The notes beneath the pieces were generated by a model. That model made no database searches and had not been told where the DNA came from. It was given only the letters and a program-made list of their open reading frames with translations. A stretch of DNA of 64,000 bases, taken from NCBI GenBank assembly GCA_965657545.1, contig CBFHOG010000005.1, positions 42,636 through 106,635 of the forward strand, in the 5' to 3' direction. Within the stretch, counting starts at the first letter, position 1; each line of letters starts with the position of its first letter. A program made the position numbers and the translations under genes. Origin of the DNA: UBA7446 sp965657545 (GTDB lineage: Bacteria; Bacteroidota; Bacteroidia; Flavobacteriales; Flavobacteriaceae). Of this stretch, positions 45,524-54,409 are shown in pieces.

Positions 45524-46009
45524 TTAAGCTAACTGCAAGCGTTTTGCTGCAAAGCGGTAACCAAAAAGTAAGATCGCACTAAAGAACAAATCCCCTATGA
45601 TAGAGTATCCAAAAAAAGGAATGGCAAGTGTAAAACAGCTGGTAAGTCCTTCTGTAGTCAGAGGGTAATACAAGACCCAAACGCCAAGATTACTGAGTAC
45701 AAAAAACACCATACTACTGAGTAAAACTGTACCGATGTTCATTTTTTTAAAAAGTATGCCCACAGCGGTAATCGCCAAAAAAGAAAGATACACCACAGGT
45801 GTAATCATTGAAAATCCTAGAAATATGTCGGTGATGACCATGGCTAAAAGCGGCATCAGAATAGCCCAGTGTTTTTTATCAAAAAATGTACCTGCAAAAA
45901 GGGCGACAGCAGTGATGGGTGCTACATTGGGTGGGTGGGGCAATAAACGCATCAATACGGCAACCAAAACAAAGCTTATTAAAACGTTTTCTTTTTTGTT
46001 AAAAGACAT
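45524..46009 (-). CDS. Membrane protein, DUF6580/ECF-S-component-like
   Basis: A 161-residue protein with five or six membrane helices. The N-terminal LISFVLVAVLMRLLPHPPNVAPITAVALFAG resembles the DUF6580 family, whose size and topology are like substrate-binding subunits of ECF vitamin transporters. It is divergent from a BtuB-like gene that has a cobalamin riboswitch, which hints at a role in B12 or corrinoid uptake. The riboswitch is on the other strand, so it does not directly control this gene. Function is inference. Confidence 0.7.
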   Translation of the reverse strand: MSFNKKENVLISFVLVAVLMRLLPHPPNVAPITAVALFAGTFFDKKHWAILMPLLAMVITDIFLGFSMITPVVYLSFLAITAVGILFKKMNIGTVLLSSMVFFVLSNLGVWVLYYPLTTEGLTSCFTLAIPFFGYSIIGDLFFSAILLFGYRFAAKRLQLA

Positions 46010-46026
46010 ATAATTAAGTTCTTACG

Positions 46027-46034
46027 CAAAGGTA
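46027..46034 (-). promoter_or_regulatory. -7 element of the DUF6580-like gene
   Basis: TACCTTTG on the minus strand, 17 bases before the ATG. Confidence 0.55.
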
Positions 46035-46092
46035 TATTTTTTTTTATCACTGCCTGCACGCCGCCATTAAAAAGTGTACATTTACTAAAGCT

Positions 46093-46252
46093 TTTAGGTT
46101 CTTTTGTAGTGAAAGATGAAAAGGGAAAAAGGTGCAAAGCCTTTGCTGTTCCCGCAACTGTAAATACTGCAATGTTCAATGCTTCAAGCCACTGTGTGCT
46201 ATGGTGTATGGGAAGGCACATTGGACGGTATAAGTCAGGAGACCTGCCTAAA
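46093..46252 (+). ncRNA. Cobalamin (adenosylcobalamin-type) riboswitch
   Basis: The B12 aptamer is recognisable by AAAGGGAA followed by GGTGCAAAGCC, GCTGTTCCCGCAACTGTAA, AAGCCACTGTG, TGGGAAGGC, and the B12 box AGTCAGGAGACCTGCC. The outer P1 stem pairs TTTAGG with CCTAAA. A -7-like TACATTTA lies 9 bases upstream. The 61 bases between the aptamer and the ATG hold the expression platform. It should turn down the BtuB-like receptor when cobalamin is plentiful. Confidence 0.93.
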
Positions 46253-46313
46253 GGATTTATGCTGCTGGCGCTCGGGATAAGCAACATCAGTTTATAGTTT
46301 AGGATCAAACAAC

Positions 46314-48152
46314 ATGAAATATGTAGTGGCCATGCTGCTTTGTTGTGCGTTAGCACAAGCACAAGAGCAATTGGATGAGGTAATCGTTTCAGATTCCCGC
46401 ATCCCAAAATCTAGAAAAAACAGCGGAAAAGCAGTCGTTAAAATAACGGCAAAAGAGATTGAAAAAAACAAGGGAATTACCTTAGCACAACTGTTAAATC
46501 AATATGCAGGTATATATGTTTCGGGGAGCCAATTACATCCCGGACAAAACCTATCGTATTTTATTCGCGGTGGGAATAACCGTCAGGTGTTGGTGCGTAT
46601 AGATGGGGTAGTGGTCAGCGACCCATCTCAAATAGAATCCGAATTTGATTTACGCCTACTTGCGTTAGATAATATTGAGTCTATTGAAGTACTTAAAGGA
46701 GCATCAAGTAGCTTGTACGGCAGTGGCGCAGCTACTGCAGTGATTGATATTGTTACTAAAAATACGGCTACTGAGAAAACAAGTTTGAGTATTGCTCGTG
46801 AATGGGGAACTCAAAACACACATAATCAAAAATTAGGTTCCTTTTCTGATATGCAAAAGGAGTACATACAACTGCAACGTAGCGTAGCCAAAATCGGACT
46901 TAGCGCTTCGATAAATCGTTTTACATCTGATGGAATGTCATCTATTATAGGGTCAGAAAACGATGCAGTGACAAAAGAAAATTTTCAGTTTAATGCAAAA
47001 AGTCAATATGACGGACCTTGGTCTTGGATGGCATTTTTTCAGCGCGATGTGATTGATTCAGACTATGATGATGCGTTTGCCTATACAGATGCATCGTACA
47101 ATTTAGTAAGTAAAAATAATCGATATGGATTTGCACCATCGTTTACCAAAGGTAAATCGAGTGTTCAGGCACATTTGTCTTGGTCAGATACTGAGCGCAA
47201 TTTCACAAGTAATTTTCCCATTAATTATACTTCAAATGTGTTTACTTCAGAACTTACATGGCGTTATCACGCATCAAAGAGCCTAACGTTGTTAAGTGGT
47301 GGTTTGTTTCAAGATATTCGTTCTAAAAACGCTAGTGTTGTTCACTCATTTCAACACGATAATGTAGCCTTTTTTATAAGTGCCAACTGGCAACATCCCA
47401 AAGGCTTTGCTTTACAGTTAAGCGGCAGAAATACGCTGCATAGCGCTTTTGGTGCGCATCAAACATTTACCATCAATCCGTATTATGTTTTTTCAGATTC
47501 CGAAACATCTTATTGGAAGCTTTTTAGCTCTTATGCAACCTCCTTTATTGCGCCCTCTCAATACAAAATGTTTGATCCGGCTTACGGTAATCTCAATGTA
47601 GTACCTGAAGAAAATAAAACATGGGAATCTGGAATTGAATACGTAGCGTCTAACAGTAGAATTACCTTAGTTGGTTTTCAGCGTACTGAAAATAATTTTG
47701 TTGATTTTATTTTCTATCCAGATTTTACAGGAACATATTACAACAATGATGAATCGTATAAAGTGCGAGGCGTAGAGATAGAAGGTAATTTTTCTATTCA
47801 AAATATATCCGTTCAAGCCAATTATACTTTTACAGAAAAAGTAAAACAAGAGCCATTACGATTACCAAAACACGCTGCAAACATAGGACTTACATATGCT
47901 TTAGCTAAGATGCAGTGGGGTGCGCATTTCCGATACGTTGGTTCTAGAAGTGATCAAAATTTTATCACGTATATGAATGAAAAATTGCCGGCTTTTAGCC
48001 TTGTCGATGTTCGTGTTTCGTTCCCAGATTTTATTGGAAATGCCACGGCAACATTGGCAGTAACCAATTTATTTGACACAACATATACAGAGTTTATTGG
48101 TTATTCCGCTTTGGGAAGAAATCTAAACATAGGTTTCCAGTATGCGTTTTAG
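46314..48152 (+). CDS. btuB: TonB-dependent outer-membrane receptor, BtuB-like (cobalamin)
   Basis: A 612-residue outer-membrane receptor: signal peptide (MKYVVAMLLCCALAQAQ), TonB box-like region (EQLDEVIVSDSRIP), plug domain (~35-150: LAQLLNQYAGIYVSGSQ, IEVLKGASSSLYGSGAATAV) and a 22-strand barrel ending in aromatic Phe (NIGFQYAF). The B12 riboswitch upstream and the small BtuB-like size assign cobalamin as substrate. No carboxypeptidase-regulatory N-terminal domain or SusD partner is present, unlike glycan receptors. Confidence 0.92.
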   Translation: MKYVVAMLLCCALAQAQEQLDEVIVSDSRIPKSRKNSGKAVVKITAKEIEKNKGITLAQLLNQYAGIYVSGSQLHPGQNLSYFIRGGNNRQVLVRIDGVVVSDPSQIESEFDLRLLALDNIESIEVLKGASSSLYGSGAATAVIDIVTKNTATEKTSLSIAREWGTQNTHNQKLGSFSDMQKEYIQLQRSVAKIGLSASINRFTSDGMSSIIGSENDAVTKENFQFNAKSQYDGPWSWMAFFQRDVIDSDYDDAFAYTDASYNLVSKNNRYGFAPSFTKGKSSVQAHLSWSDTERNFTSNFPINYTSNVFTSELTWRYHASKSLTLLSGGLFQDIRSKNASVVHSFQHDNVAFFISANWQHPKGFALQLSGRNTLHSAFGAHQTFTINPYYVFSDSETSYWKLFSSYATSFIAPSQYKMFDPAYGNLNVVPEENKTWESGIEYVASNSRITLVGFQRTENNFVDFIFYPDFTGTYYNNDESYKVRGVEIEGNFSIQNISVQANYTFTEKVKQEPLRLPKHAANIGLTYALAKMQWGAHFRYVGSRSDQNFITYMNEKLPAFSLVDVRVSFPDFIGNATATLAVTNLFDTTYTEFIGYSALGRNLNIGFQYAF

Positions 48153-49522
48153 TTTGTTGGGCTGTAGATTGCCCTACCTGGCTCAATTTGGATTTCATCA
48201 AACGGTAATATTAGATTGTTTGTCGAAAGGGATTTTGGAATGGAAACCGTTCCGCTAATTACCTCAAGTGCTTTTTTCAAAAGCGGTTCGTTAACATCGC
48301 CAAGTATTCCTAGGTTTGAAATGGTTTCAGGAAGTTCAATATTGGGAGAAAAACCATCGCCATAATCGCTGAAGCCTTCACTATTAGCAATCCCAAAAGT
48401 GATAGGTAATAGTGCCCACGTATGGTTTGGGTTTTTAGTTCTATTGTTGTCAATATAATCGTAAACAATAAATGAGCCTACATTTTTACCATAGGTTGTA
48501 CTGCCTATGAGCACAACATCCATATAAGGATTTAATCCATTTATCATCATTTCACTGGCTGATGCAGAATTTTTAGTAATAAGAAAAATTACACGTGATA
48601 GCCCCAAGCGAATTCCTGAATCTATGATATTAATTTGACTGTTATTTTCAGCTAATTTTGCGTTATACTCCATACTACCAAAAACCTTACCTGCATGCTC
48701 ACCTGCAATAAGACCTGCTAAAAGTTGCGAGGTGGCTACGCTTCCACCGGGGTTATAGCGCAAATCCACAACCAGTTCATCAATTTGCTCAGACGCCAAG
48801 TTGGTGAAGGCATTTTTCAAATTTTCCTCTTGTTTGGATGCAAAGCCATTATACATGATATAGCCTACTTTTTTACCGCTGTGTTCAATAACTTTTGAAA
48901 TGTGTAATTCTTTTTCTGTTATCTCACTGTTGTTAAGCGTAACGGTTGTTCCGGTAGTTTGAACTGTAAGGTTGCTAATGGTTGCTAAGCCAATGGTATA
49001 GCTGGGCGTGTTAGAAAATAATAAATTAGTGTAATTTGTTTCGGTTAATTGAGTTCCGTTTACATGAGAAAATATATCACCACGTTTAATCCCTTTTGTT
49101 TCTGCATCCGAGTTGGGTAAAACGTATCGGACATACCCAAAAATTTCCGAGTCCGTTTTTGAAATACGTCCTAAACCAAACCTCATTCCGTTGCTTAACG
49201 AGATGGAATTTAATTGTTTTTCTAAATCAATATAGTTGTCTGTAATAACGCTGAACCTGTCATCTTTATACTGAAGACCCTCGAATAGTTTTTTCGGTCC
49301 ATCAAACGATTGTAAAAACGCGGTGTATTCTTTGTCGTTGCTAAATCGATTGTCTGCCAAATTTGGAACGTCTTTTTGCCAATAATACACATAATTCATG
49401 GCTTTGTAAATAAAGTCTTCAACCTCTAAGTTTTCGGTATTAGCCACTTTCACACCGTCATCTTGATCATCTTTACAACCAAAAACGAATAAGAAAACAA
49501 AAAGAAAAAATAATTTTTTCAT
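48149..49522 (-). CDS. S41-family C-terminal processing protease-like lipoprotein
   Basis: A 457-residue protein with a lipoprotein signal (FLFVFLFVFGCKDDQDDG; lipobox Cys16), a PDZ-like domain (~105-190: IFGYVRYVLPNSDAETKGIKRGDIF) and an S41 peptidase domain with the catalytic Ser in TKNSASASEMMINGL and the Lys in GSTTYGKNVGSF. It is divergent from the ECF sigma gene. The end overlaps the btuB stop by four bases (convergent). Likely surface or periplasmic proteolysis; substrate unknown. Confidence 0.88.
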   Translation of the reverse strand: MKKLFFLFVFLFVFGCKDDQDDGVKVANTENLEVEDFIYKAMNYVYYWQKDVPNLADNRFSNDKEYTAFLQSFDGPKKLFEGLQYKDDRFSVITDNYIDLEKQLNSISLSNGMRFGLGRISKTDSEIFGYVRYVLPNSDAETKGIKRGDIFSHVNGTQLTETNYTNLLFSNTPSYTIGLATISNLTVQTTGTTVTLNNSEITEKELHISKVIEHSGKKVGYIMYNGFASKQEENLKNAFTNLASEQIDELVVDLRYNPGGSVATSQLLAGLIAGEHAGKVFGSMEYNAKLAENNSQINIIDSGIRLGLSRVIFLITKNSASASEMMINGLNPYMDVVLIGSTTYGKNVGSFIVYDYIDNNRTKNPNHTWALLPITFGIANSEGFSDYGDGFSPNIELPETISNLGILGDVNEPLLKKALEVISGTVSIPKSLSTNNLILPFDEIQIEPGRAIYSPTN

Positions 49523-49553
49523 AGGTTTGATTTTTAGAGACTTTGCTAAAATA

Positions 49554-49561
49554 CAAAATTA
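49554..49561 (-). promoter_or_regulatory. -7 element of S41 protease gene
   Basis: TAATTTTG on the minus strand fits TAnnTTTG; 31 bases before the ATG. Confidence 0.5.
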
Positions 49562-49638
49562 TAGTTCTCTTAAGCTGTAACAAGCGACTCGTACAATCGT
49601 CAGTGAAGCAAACACCCAATAAATCTTTGACTGTACAA

Positions 49639-50157
49639 ATGGAAAAAGGCACATTTTTAGAACGGATTTTAGCAGTGCAAGACAGCATGTTTCGTTTGTC
49701 AAAAAGATTGCTTACATCCACAGAAGAAGCCGAAGATGCTGTGCAGGAAGTGTTAGCAAAATTGTGGAAAAATATGAATTCACTTAAAACGATATCAAAC
49801 CTTGAAGGTTACGCCATGACGATGACTAAAAACTATTGTTTGGATAGGTTAAAGTCCAAGCAAGCATCGCAGTTACGTTTGGTGCATTTTAAGCACGACA
49901 AAGCCACCTCCTCTCTAGATCAACAAATCGATGATCGTGATAGCATCTCATATGTTTTTGATTTTATGGAGACATTACCTGAACAACAAAAAATGGTACT
50001 TCAACTTCGTGATGTGGAACAATACGACTTTGAAACCATTTCCCAAATAACGGAACTTTCACAAGGCGCTGTGCGAGTAGCATTATCTCGCGCTAGAAAA
50101 ACAATACGTAAAAAACTCATCAAAGCACATCAACATGGAATTGAAACAGGTTCATAA
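49639..50157 (+). CDS. ECF-type RNA polymerase sigma factor
   Basis: A 172-residue sigma-70 family factor of the extracytoplasmic class. Region 2 (RLLTSTEEAEDAVQEVLAKLWKNM, then YAMTMTKNYCLDRLKS) and region 4 (LPEQQKMVLQLRDVEQYDFETISQITELSQGAVRVALSRARKTIRK) are present. The ATG giving MEKGTFLERILAVQD is the likely start; an upstream ATG at 49543 would overlap the promoter region of the divergent protease gene. The downstream gene overlaps it and may encode its anti-sigma partner. Confidence 0.9.
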   Translation: MEKGTFLERILAVQDSMFRLSKRLLTSTEEAEDAVQEVLAKLWKNMNSLKTISNLEGYAMTMTKNYCLDRLKSKQASQLRLVHFKHDKATSSLDQQIDDRDSISYVFDFMETLPEQQKMVLQLRDVEQYDFETISQITELSQGAVRVALSRARKTIRKKLIKAHQHGIETGS

Positions 50158-50566
50158 ATACCTAGAACGTTACCTTGAAAGTAACACCACGCTAGAAGAA
50201 GAACAAGCCCTTTACGCTTATTTTTCACAGCCAAACGTGGACGAAACTTTGGCGCATTATAAGTCGTATTTTGCTGCTATTACGCAACAACGTGAACAGC
50301 GCTTTTCAGGCGAATTTAATCCAATAATAAAAACAAGAAAAGTTCAGTTGAAACGTTTTGCAGCAATAGCTGCAGCTGCAATAGCAGGTGTTTTTGTGCT
50401 TCAACAAACCATTATAAATCCGAAGCCAACAGCAGAAGAGCTTGTTTTTGAAGAATTTAAAGCCAATATGTATCTCGTTGCAACGCAACTTAATAAAGGC
50501 AAGCAAGGAGTGGCATACATGGAAACGTTTAATCAAACTACAGATAAATACTTAAAAAAAGAATAA
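50135..50566 (+). CDS. Single-pass membrane protein, possible anti-sigma factor
   Basis: A 143-residue protein of unknown family. An N-terminal cytoplasmic helical part (~1-70, HKYLERYLESNTTLEEEQALYAYF) precedes one membrane helix (FAAIAAAAIAGVFVLQQ) and a short C-terminal part. The 23-base overlap with the sigma gene and the topology suggest an anti-sigma factor. No zinc-binding motif (HxxxCxxC) is present, so it would not be a ZAS-type anti-sigma. Function is inference. Confidence 0.72.
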   Translation: MELKQVHKYLERYLESNTTLEEEQALYAYFSQPNVDETLAHYKSYFAAITQQREQRFSGEFNPIIKTRKVQLKRFAAIAAAAIAGVFVLQQTIINPKPTAEELVFEEFKANMYLVATQLNKGKQGVAYMETFNQTTDKYLKKE

Positions 50567-50567
50567 C

Positions 50568-51122
50568 ATGAAAAAGAAATTGATTTTAGCAGCCTTGTTG
50601 ACCATCTCGCTGAGTTGGGGGCAAGACGTATTTGAAAAATACGAATACGATGATAGTGTAAGCTATTTTTCGATAAGTCCAAAAATGTTTCAAATGTTGG
50701 CGAAACTCAGCATTGAAACCAATGACCCAGAAGCAGACCAATTTTTGTCTCTTGTGCAAGAAATCGAATCTTTCAAGGTAATTACTACTGAAAGTTCCGA
50801 TATCGCAGGTGAAATTCAGCAATGGGTTAAAAAGCATATTAAGGCAGTCAAAATGGAAGAATTGATGCATGTACGAGACGAACAAGCCAATGTGAATTTT
50901 TATGTCAAATCTGGCAGAAATGACGATTTAGTGAAAGAGCTGCTGATGTTTGTAACCGATATCAATGCGAAACAAATCGACTTAGGCGATCGTAAACCCG
51001 AAACTGTCTTACTCTATTTAAGTGGTGATATTGATTTAACACAAATCTCTATGCTTGTCAATCAAATGAACCTCCCTGGTGGACAACAATTGGGGAAACT
51101 TAATGAAAAAGAAAATGAATAA
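50568..51122 (+). CDS. DUF4252 protein (first of pair)
   Basis: A 184-residue exported protein with signal peptide MKKKLILAALLTISLSWGQ and the DUF4252 pattern (YFSISPKMFQMLAKLS, FKVITTESSDIAGEIQQWVK, VNFYVKSGRNDDLVKELLMFV, LLYLSGDIDLTQISML). Function unknown; the family often occurs in pairs behind an ECF sigma factor in Bacteroidota. It follows the putative anti-sigma gene by one base. Confidence 0.87.
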   Translation: MKKKLILAALLTISLSWGQDVFEKYEYDDSVSYFSISPKMFQMLAKLSIETNDPEADQFLSLVQEIESFKVITTESSDIAGEIQQWVKKHIKAVKMEELMHVRDEQANVNFYVKSGRNDDLVKELLMFVTDINAKQIDLGDRKPETVLLYLSGDIDLTQISMLVNQMNLPGGQQLGKLNEKENE

Positions 51123-51636
51123 ATTTTGGTTTTATATCCTTGCTTTGGCGCTGGTGGGTTGCTCCACCACGCCAAGCATTCAAAAGTACTACGTTTCTAA
51201 ATCTGAAGACCCCAATTTTTTAGTAATTGATATCCCAACTTCTATTTTGGGTGTTGATAGCAACACACTCACAACCGAAGAAAAAGAAGCACTTAGCTCA
51301 TTTCAGAAAATTAATGTGTTGTTATTTCGCAAAACTTCTGCCAATGCTGATTTGCTTCCTCAAGAACTCATGACGGTGCGCTCCATTATTGAATCAAAAA
51401 CGTTTGAACCACTTTTGGTGATGAGTGATCGTCAATATTCTGGAAAACTTGTACTGCAGGGATCTGTTGAAAAGCCCAATGAGATTGTTTTTTTTGGGTC
51501 AGCCGAGCAAGGGTTTGTTTTGGCACGCCTTGTTGGACGTGATATGCAAGTAGAAAAAGCAATGCTTTTGGCAAACGTTATACAGCGCGGCAATGGATTA
51601 GAAAATGCAGCAAAATCCTTGAGCAGGATGTTTTAA
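51103..51636 (+). CDS. DUF4252 lipoprotein (second of pair)
   Basis: A 177-residue lipoprotein (signal ...YILALALVGC, lipobox Cys) with the same domain as its neighbour (FQKINVLLFRKTS, FEPLLVMSDRQYSGKLVLQG, EIVFFGSAEQGFVLARLVG). The ATG at 51103 gives a good basic n-region; 51115 would also work. Overlaps the previous gene by 20 bases, so translation is coupled. The stop overlaps that of convergent purB by four bases. Confidence 0.85.
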   Translation: MKKKMNKFWFYILALALVGCSTTPSIQKYYVSKSEDPNFLVIDIPTSILGVDSNTLTTEEKEALSSFQKINVLLFRKTSANADLLPQELMTVRSIIESKTFEPLLVMSDRQYSGKLVLQGSVEKPNEIVFFGSAEQGFVLARLVGRDMQVEKAMLLANVIQRGNGLENAAKSLSRMF

Positions 51637-52976
51637 ATACCTGTGTAATTTTCTGGACGTAATGCACGTAATTCCGCTTTTATAGATTCTGAAACGTCCA
51701 AAGTTTCTGTGAATTCCCGAATGGCATTTTCGTCAATATGTGTGTTGGTACGCGTTAGTGCTTTTAATGCTTCGTAGGGTTTTGGATAACCTTCACGACG
51801 TAAAACTGTTTGTATCGCTTCGGCAAGTACTGCCCAATTTTTATCTAGGTCCTTTTGGATTTTTTCCTTGTTTACCAAAAGTTTTCCCATTCCTTTTATC
51901 AATGAAGTAAAGCTAATGATCATATGCGCCATTGGAATTCCTGCATTTCGCAAAACAGTGCTATCTGTTAGATCACGTTGCAATCTTGAAATAGGTAATT
52001 TCTCTGCCAAATGCGCAAGCAACGCATTAGCGATACCTAAGTTTCCTTCTGCATTTTCAAAATCAATGGGATTGACTTTATGTGGCATTGCCGATGAGCC
52101 TACTTCACCTTCTTTAATTTGTTGTTTGAAGTAATCCATGGATATGTATGTCCAGATGTCACGAGCAAAATCAATCAAAATAGTATTGATGCGCTTTTGT
52201 GCATCGCAAAAAGCCGCATAGTGGTCGTAATGTTCAATTTGCGTGGTAGGAAAAGAGTGTTTTAGACCTAATTTTTGCTCAACAAATGCCGTTCCAAAAG
52301 ATTTCCAATCAATATCTGGGTAAGCAACAACATGAGCATTATAATTCCCTGTAGCTCCACCAAACTTGGCTGCCATAGGTACTTGTTTGAGCAATTTAAT
52401 TTGTTCCTCAATTCTTGTTTTAAAAACCAAAAGCTCCTTATCTAATCTTGTGGGAGATGCGGGTTGACCGTGCGTTCGTGCTAACATGGATACGTCAGTA
52501 CATTGAGAAATCAGCGTATCTAAAGCATTCAATACATGGCTCAGTTCTTTTTCGTAAACCTTTTCATTCGCCTCTTTAATAGATAGTGGAATAGCGGTAT
52601 TGTTTACATCTTGCGAGGTTAATCCAAAATGAATAAACTCTTTGTACCCACCAATATTTAAATCGTCGAAGGTTTGTTTTAGAAAATACTCAACAGCTTT
52701 AACGTCGTGATTGGTTTCCTTTTCTATATCTTTTATGGCTTGCGCTTGGTCTAAATTAAAGTGGCGATATACACTGCGTAATTCTTCAAAAAGTGAAGTT
52801 GGAAAATCGGCAAGTTGTGGTAACGGAAGTTCACATAGTGCAATAAAATATTCTACTTCAACACGAACTCGGTATTGAATCAAACCAAACTCAGAAAAAT
52901 AAGGACTTAAGGATTTGGTTTTTGCACGGTATCGACCGTCAACAGGCGATATTGCACTTAGTTTATTTAGTAGCAT
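51633..52976 (-). CDS. purB: Adenylosuccinate lyase
   Basis: PurB acts twice in purine synthesis, releasing fumarate from SAICAR and adenylosuccinate. The 447-residue protein has the start LSAISPVDGRYRAKTKSLSP, the catalytic His region HGQPASPTRLDKEL and the signature loop GEVGSSAMPHKVNPIDFEN (catalytic Ser). Full length, own promoter. Confidence 0.97.
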   Translation of the reverse strand: MLLNKLSAISPVDGRYRAKTKSLSPYFSEFGLIQYRVRVEVEYFIALCELPLPQLADFPTSLFEELRSVYRHFNLDQAQAIKDIEKETNHDVKAVEYFLKQTFDDLNIGGYKEFIHFGLTSQDVNNTAIPLSIKEANEKVYEKELSHVLNALDTLISQCTDVSMLARTHGQPASPTRLDKELLVFKTRIEEQIKLLKQVPMAAKFGGATGNYNAHVVAYPDIDWKSFGTAFVEQKLGLKHSFPTTQIEHYDHYAAFCDAQKRINTILIDFARDIWTYISMDYFKQQIKEGEVGSSAMPHKVNPIDFENAEGNLGIANALLAHLAEKLPISRLQRDLTDSTVLRNAGIPMAHMIISFTSLIKGMGKLLVNKEKIQKDLDKNWAVLAEAIQTVLRREGYPKPYEALKALTRTNTHIDENAIREFTETLDVSESIKAELRALRPENYTGI

Positions 52977-52990
52977 ATGATTTCAAAATG

Positions 52991-52998
52991 CAAAGGTA
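52991..52998 (-). promoter_or_regulatory. -7 element of purB promoter
   Basis: TACCTTTG on the minus strand, 14 bases before the ATG. Confidence 0.55.
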
Positions 52999-53016
52999 GA
53001 GATTTTCGTTATTTTA

Positions 53017-53769
53017 TTAACGATTTAGTACTTTGTATTCTTCGTAGCATCCGCTGATGGCTTCTAAAATCTGTAAATCGTTAGCACCTTTAATAAAGCT
53101 ATCCGAAAAGTTACATTTCCGAAGAATTTCATCGATGTCCACACGTTCAATTTGGAGAAGTTCCTCGAGAGTTTTACGGTCGTATTTTACTGCTAACAAG
53201 TCACGGAGTTCATTGTTTGCCCTCACTTTTTTAAGCTTTCGCAATTGATTGGGTTTTCGTCCAAAAATATTATACAAAAAGTCGGCTGGATTTGTAACCG
53301 CTTGCAAAACCCGCATCGCGGTTCCTGGTGCACGATTACCCCCTTCATATCCTCCAGAAGGTAAACCGGGTATGCTATACCTGCGTGTGCGATTTATGGG
53401 AACATTGCGCGCATCAATATCTAAATAACCTGTAAGTTGATAAGGTCTAACCACAACTTCTTCTAGCGCCAATGCCAATTCGGTTAGTTGAAATCTAGTA
53501 TTCGGGTATTTGACTAGGTCATTAGAAACGCGTACTTTGATGGATTTGTAGCCCAAATATGAAAAGTACAAGGTATCGTTAACTTCAGCGTCAATTTCAA
53601 ACCGCCCTTCTTTATCTGTAATTGACATGGTTACTTTGTTCAAATTAATGATATGAACTGTTGGAATGGGCTTTTGGTCTGCAGATCGTTCTACAAAGCC
53701 AATAACTTCTTGCCCCAAAACAAAAGAACAACCCAACAATAAAAAGTATAGCGTAAAATGTCTCTTCAT
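53017..53769 (-). CDS. Exported protein with carboxypeptidase regulatory-like domain
   Basis: A 250-residue exported protein: signal peptide MKRHFTLYFLLLGCSFVLG, then a carboxypeptidase-regulatory-like (CarboxypepD_reg-like) beta domain (~22-105: GFVERSADQKPIPTVHIINL, LYFSYLGYKSIKVRV) and a ~140-residue C-terminal part of unknown fold (TRRYSIPGLPSGGYEGGNRA, NIFGRKPNQLRKLKKVRAN). It looks like other small Bacteroidota envelope proteins of unknown function and is not a TonB receptor. Confidence 0.8.
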   Translation of the reverse strand: MKRHFTLYFLLLGCSFVLGQEVIGFVERSADQKPIPTVHIINLNKVTMSITDKEGRFEIDAEVNDTLYFSYLGYKSIKVRVSNDLVKYPNTRFQLTELALALEEVVVRPYQLTGYLDIDARNVPINRTRRYSIPGLPSGGYEGGNRAPGTAMRVLQAVTNPADFLYNIFGRKPNQLRKLKKVRANNELRDLLAVKYDRKTLEELLQIERVDIDEILRKCNFSDSFIKGANDLQILEAISGCYEEYKVLNR

Positions 53770-53830
53770 ATTATACTACAAACTACGTGCATTCCATTTT
53801 TGTCTGCAATCTTTTGCCCTAAAATTAACA

Positions 53831-54409
53831 TTATGTTATGGATTTTAAATAATCATGGAGCTTCGCAATAGCGCGACTGCGATGGCTCAAACGTAATTTC
53901 ACAACGCTTGGAAGTTCTCCAAAAGTTTTATTGTAACTCTCGGGAATAAAAAGCGGGTCATATCCAAAACCACCAGAGCCACTTATTTGTTTGGCAATAC
54001 TTCCTTTGACAATGCCCTCGAATGTCAGTTCTGAAGTCTCGTCTTTGTAAGCAATTACGGTTTTAAATTGTGCAGTTCTATTGGATTCATTTGCTAACGC
54101 AGCTAATAATTTAGCGTTGTTTTTGGCGTGGTTTTTTTCTTCCCCAGCATAGCGCGCCGAATATACCCCTGGTGCTCCGTTAAGTGCCACAACTTCCAAT
54201 CCGCTATCATCAGAAAAAACAGGGGTTTTGAATACGTCAAAAACATGTCTTGCCTTTAGTAAGGCATTACCCACAAAGGTGTTTTCGGTTTCTTCAATCT
54301 CTTTATTGTAGTCTAAATCGGCTAAACTTAGGATCGAAAAGCCCTTAAAAACAGCGTTTACTTCTTGTACTTTATTTTGATTGTGTGTGGCAAAAATGAG
54401 TTTTTTCAT
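53831..54409 (-). CDS. rdgB: XTP/dITP diphosphatase (RdgB/HAM1 type)
   Basis: This house-cleaning enzyme hydrolyses non-canonical purine NTPs (XTP, dITP). The 192-residue protein shows the family motifs FATHNQNKVQEV, FSDDSGLEVVALNGAPGVYSARYAG and GGFGYDPLFIPESYNKTFGEL, and ends with LSHRSRAIAKL where the family usually has KNKISHRAKA. Its start overlaps the rlmH stop by four bases. Confidence 0.95.
   Translation of the reverse strand: MKKLIFATHNQNKVQEVNAVFKGFSILSLADLDYNKEIEETENTFVGNALLKARHVFDVFKTPVFSDDSGLEVVALNGAPGVYSARYAGEEKNHAKNNAKLLAALANESNRTAQFKTVIAYKDETSELTFEGIVKGSIAKQISGSGGFGYDPLFIPESYNKTFGELPSVVKLRLSHRSRAIAKLHDYLKSIT

Noticed and set aside
45979..46407. 142-codon minus-strand frame across the gap before btuB
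   Set aside because: It covers the cobalamin riboswitch on the opposite strand; the riboswitch explains the sequence conservation.
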